From Tissierellales bacterium (GTDB taxonomy: Bacteria > Bacillota > Clostridia > Tissierellales > JASKZW01), in assembly GCA_030152145.1 (NCBI GenBank), contig JASLIL010000078.1:1-5161 (forward strand): DNA of 5,161 bases. Direction: 5' to 3'. The notes below the pieces were generated by a model. The model searched no databases and was not told the origin of the DNA. It saw only the letters and a program-made list of their open reading frames with translations. This document shows, piece after piece, positions 1 through 5,088 of this stretch (the stretch's first letter is position 1; every line of letters begins with the position of its first letter). Position numbers and translations under genes: made by a program.

Positions 1-1
1 A

Positions 2-304
2 TATCCTTCTGGGAAGGTTGCCAAATACTATCCTATAGGCGATAAAGTTATTGGACATGACATAGGAGACTATATAAAAACTACTTATAAAAATAAGGAT
101 GTTTATGTTTATAAAGGCTTTGTAGAAAGAGATGGTATAGGCAGAAGCTATGTTTCTAAGGGAGCAAATGTAAGAGATAATAAGGGAAGGAAAATAGGAT
201 ACTTAAAGAAGGGACAAAGGATAGGTGGTAGAAGAAGAGGAGCTTTAATAGAAATAAATTTCAAAGGGAAGAAGGCTACAGTACACAGTAAATATCTTTA
301 TTAG
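2..304 (+). CDS. C-terminal fragment of a secreted SH3-like repeat protein (5' end outside window)
   Basis: An open frame runs from base 2 to a TAG stop at 302-304 and encodes the last 100 residues of a protein whose start lies upstream. It holds most of one SH3-like repeat (residues 1 to about 41) and one complete repeat (Y50 to Y98), with the signature YVSKGANVRD, then KIGYL, then a G-rich turn, then IEINF. The same repeat occurs in the next two genes, so this is a third member of the local family. By analogy with bacterial SH3b-type domains the repeats probably hold the protein to the cell wall, but binding is inferred. The end is very basic (GGRRRG, KGKKATVH). No LPXTG motif or membrane segment follows the repeats. 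The N-terminal part and its function cannot be seen. A clear terminator follows directly, so this is the end of a transcription unit. Confidence 0.9.
   Translation, partial: YPSGKVAKYYPIGDKVIGHDIGDYIKTTYKNKDVYVYKGFVERDGIGRSYVSKGANVRDNKGRKIGYLKKGQRIGGRRRGALIEINFKGKKATVHSKYLY
149..295 (+). repeat. SH3-like repeat, terminal copy, in the partial gene
   Basis: This is one complete 49-residue repeat, beginning YVSKGANVRD and ending SKY. A partial copy precedes it at about 2-121. It matches the copies in the two downstream genes at the fixed positions G-[VA]-N-V-R-[DN], K-I-G-Y-L, an internal G, and a final aromatic. It carries F where internal copies have Y in the late beta strand (INF), a feature shared with the last copy of each neighbour. 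Confidence 0.85.
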
Positions 305-332
305 AAGAAGAGCTAGTTATAGCTCTTTTTTT
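305..332 (+). terminator. Intrinsic terminator of the partial SH3-like repeat gene
   Basis: There is a perfect 8-bp stem, AAGAGCTA (308-315) with TAGCTCTT (320-327), around a GTTA tetraloop (316-319). It runs into a seven-T tract at 326-332. It begins only a few bases after the TAG stop, which is the classic layout of a rho-independent terminator. Confidence 0.9.
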
Positions 333-591
333 GTATAAAAATAAATAAAATATTCAACAGTAAATAAGATGAATATATTTAAATAAGTTAAAGTATAGTA
401 AATGTTAAATATAAATATAGTCGCGGATAAATATATCTAGGAAAAGGATTGCCTGAAAGTTATATATTAAATAAAAGTAATAAAATAAATGTGTATTTTA
501 TCAGATAATGCATAAAAGTTATTAAATATTCATTAAATTAGTTTTAATAATAAAGAATATGGACTACAATTAAATTATAAATAGTCAATAT
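333..591. other. AT-rich intergenic spacer with one structured island
   Basis: No open reading frame of useful length is seen here on either strand. The sequence is almost entirely A/T except for an island at 419-460 described separately. Several A/T hexamers could serve as -10 elements for the CAP gene, for example GATAAT at 504-509 or TATAAA at 576-581. None has a convincing -35 partner, so no promoter is called. Confidence 0.6.
419..468 (+). ncRNA. Candidate structured RNA element upstream of the CAP gene (unidentified)
   Basis: A less AT-rich island opens with GTCGCGG and can fold into a hairpin. The outer stem is AATATAT (430-436) with ATATATT (462-468), and an inner AGG/CCT pairing (439-441 with 452-454) closes a 10-nt loop. 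A competing small stem, GATA (426-429) with TATC (434-437), is mutually exclusive with the outer stem. It lies about 135 nt before the CAP start, so it could be a leader element or a small RNA. I do not recognise a known riboswitch class. Evidence is composition plus pairing only, with no promoter or terminator found. Confidence 0.25.
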
Positions 592-598
592 AGGGAGG
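592..598 (+). promoter_or_regulatory. Ribosome binding site that selects the second ATG of the CAP gene
   Basis: AGGGAGG lies 3 nt before the ATG at 602 but 6 nt before the ATG at 605. The gene starting at 5095 has the same AGGGAGG with a 6-nt spacer, so 605 is the better start of the two adjacent ATG codons. The choice changes the protein by one Met only. Confidence 0.8.
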
Positions 599-604
599 TA
601 AATG

Positions 605-1852
605 ATGAGAAATAAGTCAAGGGCGGTATTAACTTCTATCTTTTTACTAGTTTTAGTTTTAATACCAGGTAAAACAAGTAAGGCAGCTGTAAGACAAATA
701 AACTATGTGCCCCAGGAACACTTGGAAAGGGAATTTATAGATCTGTGGAACCAATACAGAAGAGAAAACGGCCTAAGGGAAATCGTAACTCATGAGGTCG
801 CAGATAGAATTGGGGATTTGAGGATTAGGGAGGCCGCAGAAGTCTTTTCTCACGACAATGTGAATGGTTACCCTATAAATTCAGAAAACTTAGCCTATGG
901 TCAAAATACGGCGCAAAAGGTATTAGATGCTTGGAAAAACTCTTATAAGCACAATCAAAATCTTTTAATTGATAGCTACTGGGGAGCCCATGCAGTAAAG
1001 TGTATAAAAAGAGAAGTTATAGAGGATGGTAAACTTGTTGAATCAAAGACCTTTTGGTTGACCCTATCTACAGGTCATATCAAGGAAAATCAAGAAAGAA
1101 CCCTTTATACAGATCCTGGCTTGAAGGTTATAAAGGATAAGACTCTACCTAGGGGAGAAAAACTTGTAGTGAGTCATGGGCAAAGAGGAATAGAAAAATG
1201 TTGTAAACCAACTCTTACAACAAATTTTGACATGGAAAGAAATAAAACGACTGATAAGAAAACCACCTATGTCTTAGAGTCAGCCCATAAACATAGGACT
1301 GTTCAAAAGGACAGTCCAAAGATAATAAAAGTTGGAGCCCATCCAACTCAGAGAAAGTACATATCCCAGGGGGTAAATGTTAGAAATACCCAGGGAAAAA
1401 AAATAGGCTATTTAGCCAAGGATGAGCCTATTTATGGAATAGATAGGGGAGGCTATATAGAAGTCGTTTATAAAAATCAAAAAGCTAAACTATCAAAAAG
1501 TTTTTTAGATGAGTATATAAGTGATTATGTATCAAAAGGCGTAAACATAAGAGATACAAAAGGTAAAAAAATAGGCTATTTAGCCAAGGGAAGTTCTGTG
1601 AGAGGCAAGGACTTAGGTAATCAACTAGAGTTTGTTTACAAGGGACAAAAGGTAAGAGTTTCCAAGACCTTTTTAGACCATGCCCACTATCAAACCTATA
1701 GGTCTAGAGGGGTAAATGTAAGAGACTTAAATAATAAAAAAATTGGTTATTTGGCCAAGAATAAAAGAATCGAAGGTTTTGAGGCAGGCAATTATATAGT
1801 ATTTAATTTTAATAATAAGATGGCAAGGATTCATAAGAATTTTGTATTTTAG
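605..1852 (+). CDS. Secreted CAP/SCP-domain protein with three C-terminal SH3-like repeats
   Basis: The 415-residue product begins with a signal peptide: basic MRNKSR, a hydrophobic core, and cleavage near SKA or KAA at residues 27-28. Residues about 40-157 form a CAP (SCP/PR-1, YkwD-like) domain, seen from the order LWNQYRRENGL, SHDNVNG, SENLAYG, a W-x-N-S-x-x-H-N-x-N-L block, and a closing FWLTLSTG. H83, E94 and H116 match the conserved His/Glu cavity residues of the family. Bacterial CAP proteins are extracellular and mostly of unknown activity, so no reaction is assigned. A basic linker (about 158-250) contains an unusual Cys-Cys pair (199-200), with a lone C133 in the CAP domain. Three repeats follow (Y252-F300, Y308-F356, Y365-F413), probably a wall-binding tail by analogy with SH3b domains. 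The protein ends two residues after the last repeat with no sortase motif. Terminators before and after suggest a monocistronic unit. An upstream ATG at 602 is possible. Confidence 0.9.
   Translation: MRNKSRAVLTSIFLLVLVLIPGKTSKAAVRQINYVPQEHLEREFIDLWNQYRRENGLREIVTHEVADRIGDLRIREAAEVFSHDNVNGYPINSENLAYGQNTAQKVLDAWKNSYKHNQNLLIDSYWGAHAVKCIKREVIEDGKLVESKTFWLTLSTGHIKENQERTLYTDPGLKVIKDKTLPRGEKLVVSHGQRGIEKCCKPTLTTNFDMERNKTTDKKTTYVLESAHKHRTVQKDSPKIIKVGAHPTQRKYISQGVNVRNTQGKKIGYLAKDEPIYGIDRGGYIEVVYKNQKAKLSKSFLDEYISDYVSKGVNIRDTKGKKIGYLAKGSSVRGKDLGNQLEFVYKGQKVRVSKTFLDHAHYQTYRSRGVNVRDLNNKKIGYLAKNKRIEGFEAGNYIVFNFNNKMARIHKNFVF
1358..1843 (+). repeat. Three tandem SH3-like repeats in the CAP protein
   Basis: The copies span 1358-1504, 1526-1672 and 1697-1843, each 49 residues with a linker of 7 or 8. 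All share GVN-[VI]-R-[DN], then KKIGYLAK, then G plus a [VI]-x-G turn, a mid-repeat G-[NG], a beta strand ending Y or F, and a final K-x-F. They resemble short bacterial SH3b domains (the VNVR and IGYL strands). They lack the SGPST loop and the G-W pair common in SH3_3 families, so the assignment to the SH3 fold is inference. Confidence 0.85.
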
Positions 1853-1878
1853 AAGTGGAGTATTTCCACTTCTTTTTT
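1851..1878 (+). terminator. Intrinsic terminator overlapping the CAP gene stop codon
   Basis: There is a perfect 9-bp stem, AGAAGTGGA (1851-1859) with TCCACTTCT (1865-1873), around a 5-nt loop (1860-1864). It is followed by a T run at 1873-1878. The left arm uses the last two bases of the TAG stop, so the hairpin begins inside the coding sequence. Confidence 0.92.
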
Positions 1879-1952
1879 GTTAAGATGGCTAAGATATGAA
1901 TTCTAGGCTAAGAAAAAGTGGTTTTAGACTTCTTATTTTTAATAAATTCATG

Positions 1953-1958
1953 TATGAT
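1953..1958 (+). promoter_or_regulatory. Possible -10 element for the Ig/G5 gene
   Basis: TATGAT lies 26 nt before the ATG at 1985. The best -35 candidate at 17 nt spacing is TTCTTA (1930-1935), which matches consensus poorly. A promoter is expected here because a strong terminator closes the gene upstream, but this exact placement is weakly supported. Confidence 0.35.
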
Positions 1959-1973
1959 TAAAGTAGTAAAAAA

Positions 1974-1980
1974 AGGAGAG
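1974..1980 (+). promoter_or_regulatory. Ribosome binding site of the Ig/G5 gene
   Basis: AGGAGAG follows an A-run. Its AGGAG core ends 6 nt before the ATG at 1985, which supports that start. Confidence 0.8.
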
Positions 1981-1984
1981 AAGT

Positions 1985-4537
1985 ATGAAAAGAAAAATAT
2001 CATTTATAATGGCATTATTAATTACCTTATCATCTTTTGGATTAACTGAAAATACAGTTTATGCAGATGATAAGAAGGAAGAAGAAGTAAAGGTAGAAAA
2101 GGCTCTAATAGAGTCTATTAAACTGGACAAGGACCAAGTTAATCTAAAGGATCACATACAAATGGAAGTTAAATTAGACAAGGAAATAGAAGATGGTTTC
2201 TTTTATCTAGTTTATAAATCACCTATAGATGGTAAGGACTTGGTGCTTCAAGCAAACAAGTTAGCATCTGGAAAAAATACTTATGGAGTATCCAGAGAAA
2301 TATCTGAAATGAATGACGGAAAATATAGCTTTAAAGAAATTAAAACTAAGGAAGGAAGTAAATTAAACCTATCCTTAGCAGACAAGCTTACATTTCCAAG
2401 TTTTACAGTTAAAAGTGAAGTTTATCCAGTAGTTGAGCTAGCTGGTTCTACTTTATTAAAGGAAAACCTTAAGGTTAAAGACGAATTTAAGATGATTATA
2501 GACTTAAAGGAAGCTAGTGATATAGAAGAAATTTTATTAGCTTATGAAAAGCCTATAAGTAAGAGTACCTTATTTGTTACTGCTAAGAAAACTGAAGACA
2601 AGAAGTTTATAGCAAGTTTTGAAGTTACAAATGAGATGGAAAATGGAACTTATAAGTTTTCATCCCTTCAAGTTAAGGACAGTCAAGATAATAGGGCTAT
2701 CTATAGCGACTTAAAATTAAAGGACTTTACTATAAAGGGAACTACAGGAGCTGATACAAAGCCACCAGTGGTAAGCAGGATAGAATTAGATAAAAATTCT
2801 TACTCAGCTAAACAAGTTATAAAGATGACCCTTGAATTAGAAGAAGAGGACAGTGTAGACAAGATAGCTGTAGTTTATGAAGATCCATTAAATAAGACAA
2901 ACTTTGCCATAGACTTGGAAAAGGTTGGAGCAAAGGTGTACTCAGGAACTAAGTTAGTAGCACAAAGCGATAGTTTGGGAGAATACAAGTACGATTTTAT
3001 AGTCGGCAAGGACAAGGCTGGCAATGAGTTAGTACTGAAAAAAGGACTTACAGTACCTGAATTTAAGTTGGTAGAAAAAAGTGACAAGACTATAGAATTG
3101 GTAGAGTTAGTTACTGACAAAAAGGTATATGTGCTAGGTGATACGGTTAACTTTAAGGCTAAAATAAACAACCTGGAAGATGACAGTAATTTGAACCTAC
3201 AATATAGATATGGGAAAGCAGAAAAGTTAGGATTAATAGGTCTTATAAAGGGTAAGGATGGCTACTATACAGGCCAATTAAAAATCAATGCAGACCACAA
3301 GTTGGGAGACTATGAGTTTTATAGGATAACTTCCCAAAAGGATATTACTTCCTATCCACTTATCCTAGATGTTAACCATAAGGTTGATGGAAGCTTTAAG
3401 GTATCTAAGCTGGTAAAGGCCAATCTATATGAAGAAGTAAAGCTTGATCCTAAAGATTATGGTGGAGATAGTTTACTTATTGAAGCTAAGGAAAAGTTAA
3501 AGGTTAAAAGTGTTCTAGACAAGACCTATCTAGCCTTAGAAGAAGGAAGGGTTGAAGTAAAGGTTCTAGAGGACAAAAAGATAGTTAATAGTATTTTTGT
3601 AGACATTATTAAAGATGAAGCTATCTATAAGGAAGAGTATGCAAATAAGGAAACCATCCTATTTAATATAGTAAGAAGGCACAATCCTAATCTTAAGGAA
3701 AATGAAGAAAAAATAATCAAGCCTGGTAAGAATGGTTACAAGGCTGAAGTTATAAAGGTAAAGATAAAAGATGGCAAGGAAGTAGCTAGAATTAACATGG
3801 GTAGCCAAGTAATAGAAGAAGCCACTGACCAAATAGTAGAAATAGGTTCCAAGGAAATTTTAACCCAATACCTATCCTTAGGAGTAAATGTAAGAGACCG
3901 TGTGGGCAATAAGTTAGGTAATCTACCTTATAAGACCATAGTAAGTGGAAAAGAAGTTGGGAACAAGATAGAAATTACCTACAAGGACCAAAAGGCTTAT
4001 TTGGATAAAAAGTTTGTAAGAGAATTAAAACTAGAAGACTATGTATCTAAGGGAGTAAATGTAAGAAACTTAAAAGGTGAAAAGATAGGTTACCTTTCAG
4101 CCTCTGAAATTATAGAAGGGGTAGATATGGGAGATCATATCCAGGTAATCTATAAGGGAGAAGTTGCCAGCTTAGCCAAGAAGTTTTTAAGTAAACTAGA
4201 AGCAAAAGAATATATCTCCTTGGGGGTAAATGTAAGAAACCTAGATAATGCAAAGGTAGGTTACTTGGCCTTTGGAGAAAAAATAGAAGGTAAAGATTTA
4301 GGAAGTGTTATAGAAATCGAATATAAGGGTGAGAAATTAAGGTTATCTAAAGCATTTTTAAGACTAGCTGATGAAAGACTTTATACATCCAAGGGAGTTA
4401 ATGTTAGAGATGCCAAGGGTAAAAAGATTGGCTATGTTAACTCAGGTCTTAAGCTAAGAGGCGTGGACTTAGGTAATAAAATAATGATTGATTTTAATGC
4501 TAACAAGGGCTTTATATCAAATAAATTTGTGAAATAA
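1985..4537 (+). CDS. Large secreted protein: Ig-like repeats, G5-like domain and four SH3-like repeats
   Basis: The 850-residue product has a signal peptide (MKRK, hydrophobic core, cleavage after VYA at residue 27) and then a highly charged Lys/Glu segment. Four repeats of about 105 residues follow (about 41-143, 147-251, 261-364, 369-477). Each begins with a V/I-x-x-[IV]-x-L strand and contains G-x-Y-x-[FY] near its end, consistent with Ig-like beta sandwiches. After a less clear region (478-575) comes a G5-like domain (about 576-622), with KPGKNGYKAEV, then IKDGKEVAR, then the closing IVEIGSK. Four SH3-like repeats (Y629-F677, Y686-F734, Y743-F791, Y800-F848) finish the protein two residues before the stop. 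G5 and Ig modules are common in surface adhesins and wall-bound proteins, so a structural, adhesive or binding role is likely, but no ligand or enzyme activity is visible. No cysteine, LPXTG motif or membrane anchor is present. The repeats are the same family as in both upstream genes. Confidence 0.9.
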   Translation: MKRKISFIMALLITLSSFGLTENTVYADDKKEEEVKVEKALIESIKLDKDQVNLKDHIQMEVKLDKEIEDGFFYLVYKSPIDGKDLVLQANKLASGKNTYGVSREISEMNDGKYSFKEIKTKEGSKLNLSLADKLTFPSFTVKSEVYPVVELAGSTLLKENLKVKDEFKMIIDLKEASDIEEILLAYEKPISKSTLFVTAKKTEDKKFIASFEVTNEMENGTYKFSSLQVKDSQDNRAIYSDLKLKDFTIKGTTGADTKPPVVSRIELDKNSYSAKQVIKMTLELEEEDSVDKIAVVYEDPLNKTNFAIDLEKVGAKVYSGTKLVAQSDSLGEYKYDFIVGKDKAGNELVLKKGLTVPEFKLVEKSDKTIELVELVTDKKVYVLGDTVNFKAKINNLEDDSNLNLQYRYGKAEKLGLIGLIKGKDGYYTGQLKINADHKLGDYEFYRITSQKDITSYPLILDVNHKVDGSFKVSKLVKANLYEEVKLDPKDYGGDSLLIEAKEKLKVKSVLDKTYLALEEGRVEVKVLEDKKIVNSIFVDIIKDEAIYKEEYANKETILFNIVRRHNPNLKENEEKIIKPGKNGYKAEVIKVKIKDGKEVARINMGSQVIEEATDQIVEIGSKEILTQYLSLGVNVRDRVGNKLGNLPYKTIVSGKEVGNKIEITYKDQKAYLDKKFVRELKLEDYVSKGVNVRNLKGEKIGYLSASEIIEGVDMGDHIQVIYKGEVASLAKKFLSKLEAKEYISLGVNVRNLDNAKVGYLAFGEKIEGKDLGSVIEIEYKGEKLRLSKAFLRLADERLYTSKGVNVRDAKGKKIGYVNSGLKLRGVDLGNKIMIDFNANKGFISNKFVK
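3869..4528 (+). repeat. Four tandem SH3-like repeats, exact 57-residue period
   Basis: The copies span 3869-4015, 4040-4186, 4211-4357 and 4382-4528. Their first residues are Y629, Y686, Y743 and Y800, an exact step of 57 residues (171 bp). Each has G-V-N-V-R-[DN], K-[ILV]-G-[YN], a central G-x-[DE]-[LMV]-G turn, and a terminal K-[FA]-F or KF. DNA identity is mostly confined to the GTNAATGTNAGA block, so these are old, selection-held repeats rather than fresh duplications. Confidence 0.88.
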
Positions 4538-4589
4538 TGAATTATATTGTAAAATGTTTATGATATTATATGGCAGATAGCTAAAAGTT

Positions 4590-4610
4590 TAACTAAAAGC
4601 TTTATAGTTA
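4590..4610 (+). terminator. Weak dyad after the Ig/G5 gene, possible terminator
   Basis: TAACTA (4590-4595) pairs with TAGTTA (4605-4610) around a 9-nt loop and is followed by GTTTATTT. The stem is short, A/T-rich and lacks a clean T run, so termination here is doubtful. The right arm overlaps the weak -35 of the promoter that follows, so it could instead be an operator. No better terminator was found after this gene. Confidence 0.25.
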
Positions 4611-4628
4611 GTTTATTTGTGATATAAT
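4601..4628 (+). promoter_or_regulatory. Extended -10 promoter ahead of a structured RNA candidate
   Basis: A perfect TATAAT (4623-4628) is preceded by TG at 4620-4621, giving the extended -10 form TGnTATAAT. A 4-of-6 -35 (TTTATA, 4601-4606) sits at 16 nt spacing. Transcription would start near 4635. No coding sequence begins within 450 nt downstream, so the product is either a long leader or a separate RNA. Confidence 0.6.
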
Positions 4629-4634
4629 AGGGTA

Positions 4635-4720
4635 TGTAACGAGTAGGTGAGCCTAGTATCTAGGCCAGACCTACAGATAGAATTATCTTCATTTGAAGTA
4701 TTCTTATGTAAGGGCTGTTT
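4635..4720 (+). ncRNA. Candidate structured RNA with two hairpins (unidentified)
   Basis: Hairpin 1 has an outer stem GTAGGT (4643-4648) with ACCTAC (4669-4674) and an inner stem GCCTAG (4651-4656) with CTAGGC (4660-4665). They are separated by a GA/CAG internal loop, giving 12 Watson-Crick pairs. Hairpin 2 pairs AGAAT (4679-4683) with ATTCT (4700-4704) and CTTC (4687-4690) with GAAG (4695-4698). An alternative stem, AGATA (4675-4679) with TATCT (4684-4688), would disrupt hairpin 2, which is the kind of choice seen in switches. The segment is clearly more GC-rich than its surroundings and sits just after an extended -10 promoter. No known RNA family is assigned, and the 3' end is unknown. Confidence 0.45.
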
Positions 4721-4782
4721 TATTACTATTTTATAAAATTTGAATATAAGTTGATCCATCATTAATCAACAGAAGAGTAAAA

Positions 4783-4797
4783 AGGTCAAATTGACCT
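4783..4797. promoter_or_regulatory. 15-bp palindrome, possible operator
   Basis: AGGTCAA (4783-4789) and TTGACCT (4791-4797) are perfect arms around a single A. It may bind a dimeric regulator. Read on the - strand it is followed by TTTTT, so it could instead form a short terminator hairpin for - strand transcripts. Confidence 0.4.
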
Positions 4798-4834
4798 ATA
4801 AGTTAAAAAATGTAATGGAATGGAACAAGTAGAT

Positions 4835-4882
4835 ATTACAAAAAGATTAAAATAGTAACAAAATTATTACAAAGCCTTAACA
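4835..4882 (+). promoter_or_regulatory. Phased TTAACA-like direct repeats, possible response-regulator site
   Basis: ATTACA (4835-4840), GTAACA (4855-4860), ATTACA (4866-4871) and TTAACA (4877-4882) lie on the same strand. The last three are exactly 11 bp apart and the first is 20 bp further upstream. Hexamers of the TT[ATC]ACA kind with 5-bp spacers are the known form of the Bacillus PhoP box. The match here is to the pattern only, and A/T-rich DNA produces such words by chance fairly often. Confidence 0.35.
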
Positions 4883-4942
4883 AAGGACAAATGTTTTTTT
4901 CTCAATAAAAGCGCTATAAAGCTCTTTAAATCAGCAAATCAA

Positions 4943-4972
4943 GCGTTTACTTAAGTTTAAATAAGTAAATGC
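4943..4972. promoter_or_regulatory. 11-bp-arm inverted repeat just upstream of the -35
   Basis: GCGTTTACTTA (4943-4953) pairs with TAAGTAAATGC (4962-4972) around an 8-nt centre, with one G-T mismatch in otherwise perfect arms. It ends 6 nt before the TTGACA at 4979. No T run follows, so an operator is more likely than a terminator. The left arm contains AAGCGTTTACT (4941-4951), which fits 11 of 11 positions of the right part of the cre consensus WTGNAANCGNWNNCW. The left WTGN part has two mismatches. Confidence 0.5.
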
Positions 4973-4978
4973 ATATTA

Positions 4979-5006
4979 TTGACAAAAAACAGAGGTCATT
5001 TATAAT
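4979..5006 (+). promoter_or_regulatory. Consensus sigma-A promoter of the last gene
   Basis: A perfect TTGACA (4979-4984) and a perfect TATAAT (5001-5006) are separated by 16 bp. The predicted start near 5013 gives a leader of about 80 nt before the ATG at 5095. This is the strongest promoter in the window. Confidence 0.88.
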
Positions 5007-5081
5007 AAATATAAGCAAACATTGAAGTTTCTTATATTTAAATAAATAAACATGAGATATACTTCGATTATAAAACTAATT

Positions 5082-5088
5082 AGGGAGG
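5082..5088 (+). promoter_or_regulatory. Ribosome binding site of the last gene
   Basis: AGGGAGG lies 6 nt before the ATG at 5095. A second in-frame ATG at 5101 would have a 12-nt spacer, so 5095 is preferred. Confidence 0.85.

Noticed and set aside
602..604. ATG at 602 as the start of the CAP gene
   Set aside because: The ribosome binding site is only 3 nt away, while the next ATG at 605 has the 6-nt spacing used by the gene at 5095. The difference is one residue.
2875..3171. 98-residue open frame on the - strand
   Set aside because: It lies wholly inside the well-supported Ig/G5 gene, antisense to it, has low-complexity Ser/Leu/Thr composition and no ribosome binding site or domain. It is a shadow of the real gene.
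1358..4528. Recent DNA-level repeat expansion or mobile repeat
   Set aside because: Copies match mainly at the GTNAATGTNAGA codons for VNVR and are diverged elsewhere, so similarity is kept by protein selection. No target duplications or transposase genes are seen.
4634..4639. ATGTAA start-stop minimal ORF at the start of the RNA candidate
   Set aside because: It has no ribosome binding site and such a hexamer is common in A/T-rich DNA; the same ATGTAA recurs at 4706.
4640..4720. M-box (magnesium, ykoK) riboswitch
   Set aside because: Short words resemble the M-box (TAGGTGAG, ACAG followed by AATTATC, TAAGG), but the element is only about 80 nt and lacks the central stems and the conserved CTGCCC and GGGTCAACAG segments. 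A covariance search would settle it.
4875..4900. Terminator at CCTT-AACA-AAGG followed by a T run
   Set aside because: The stem is only 4 bp and the T run begins 7 nt after it, so it is unlikely to terminate efficiently.
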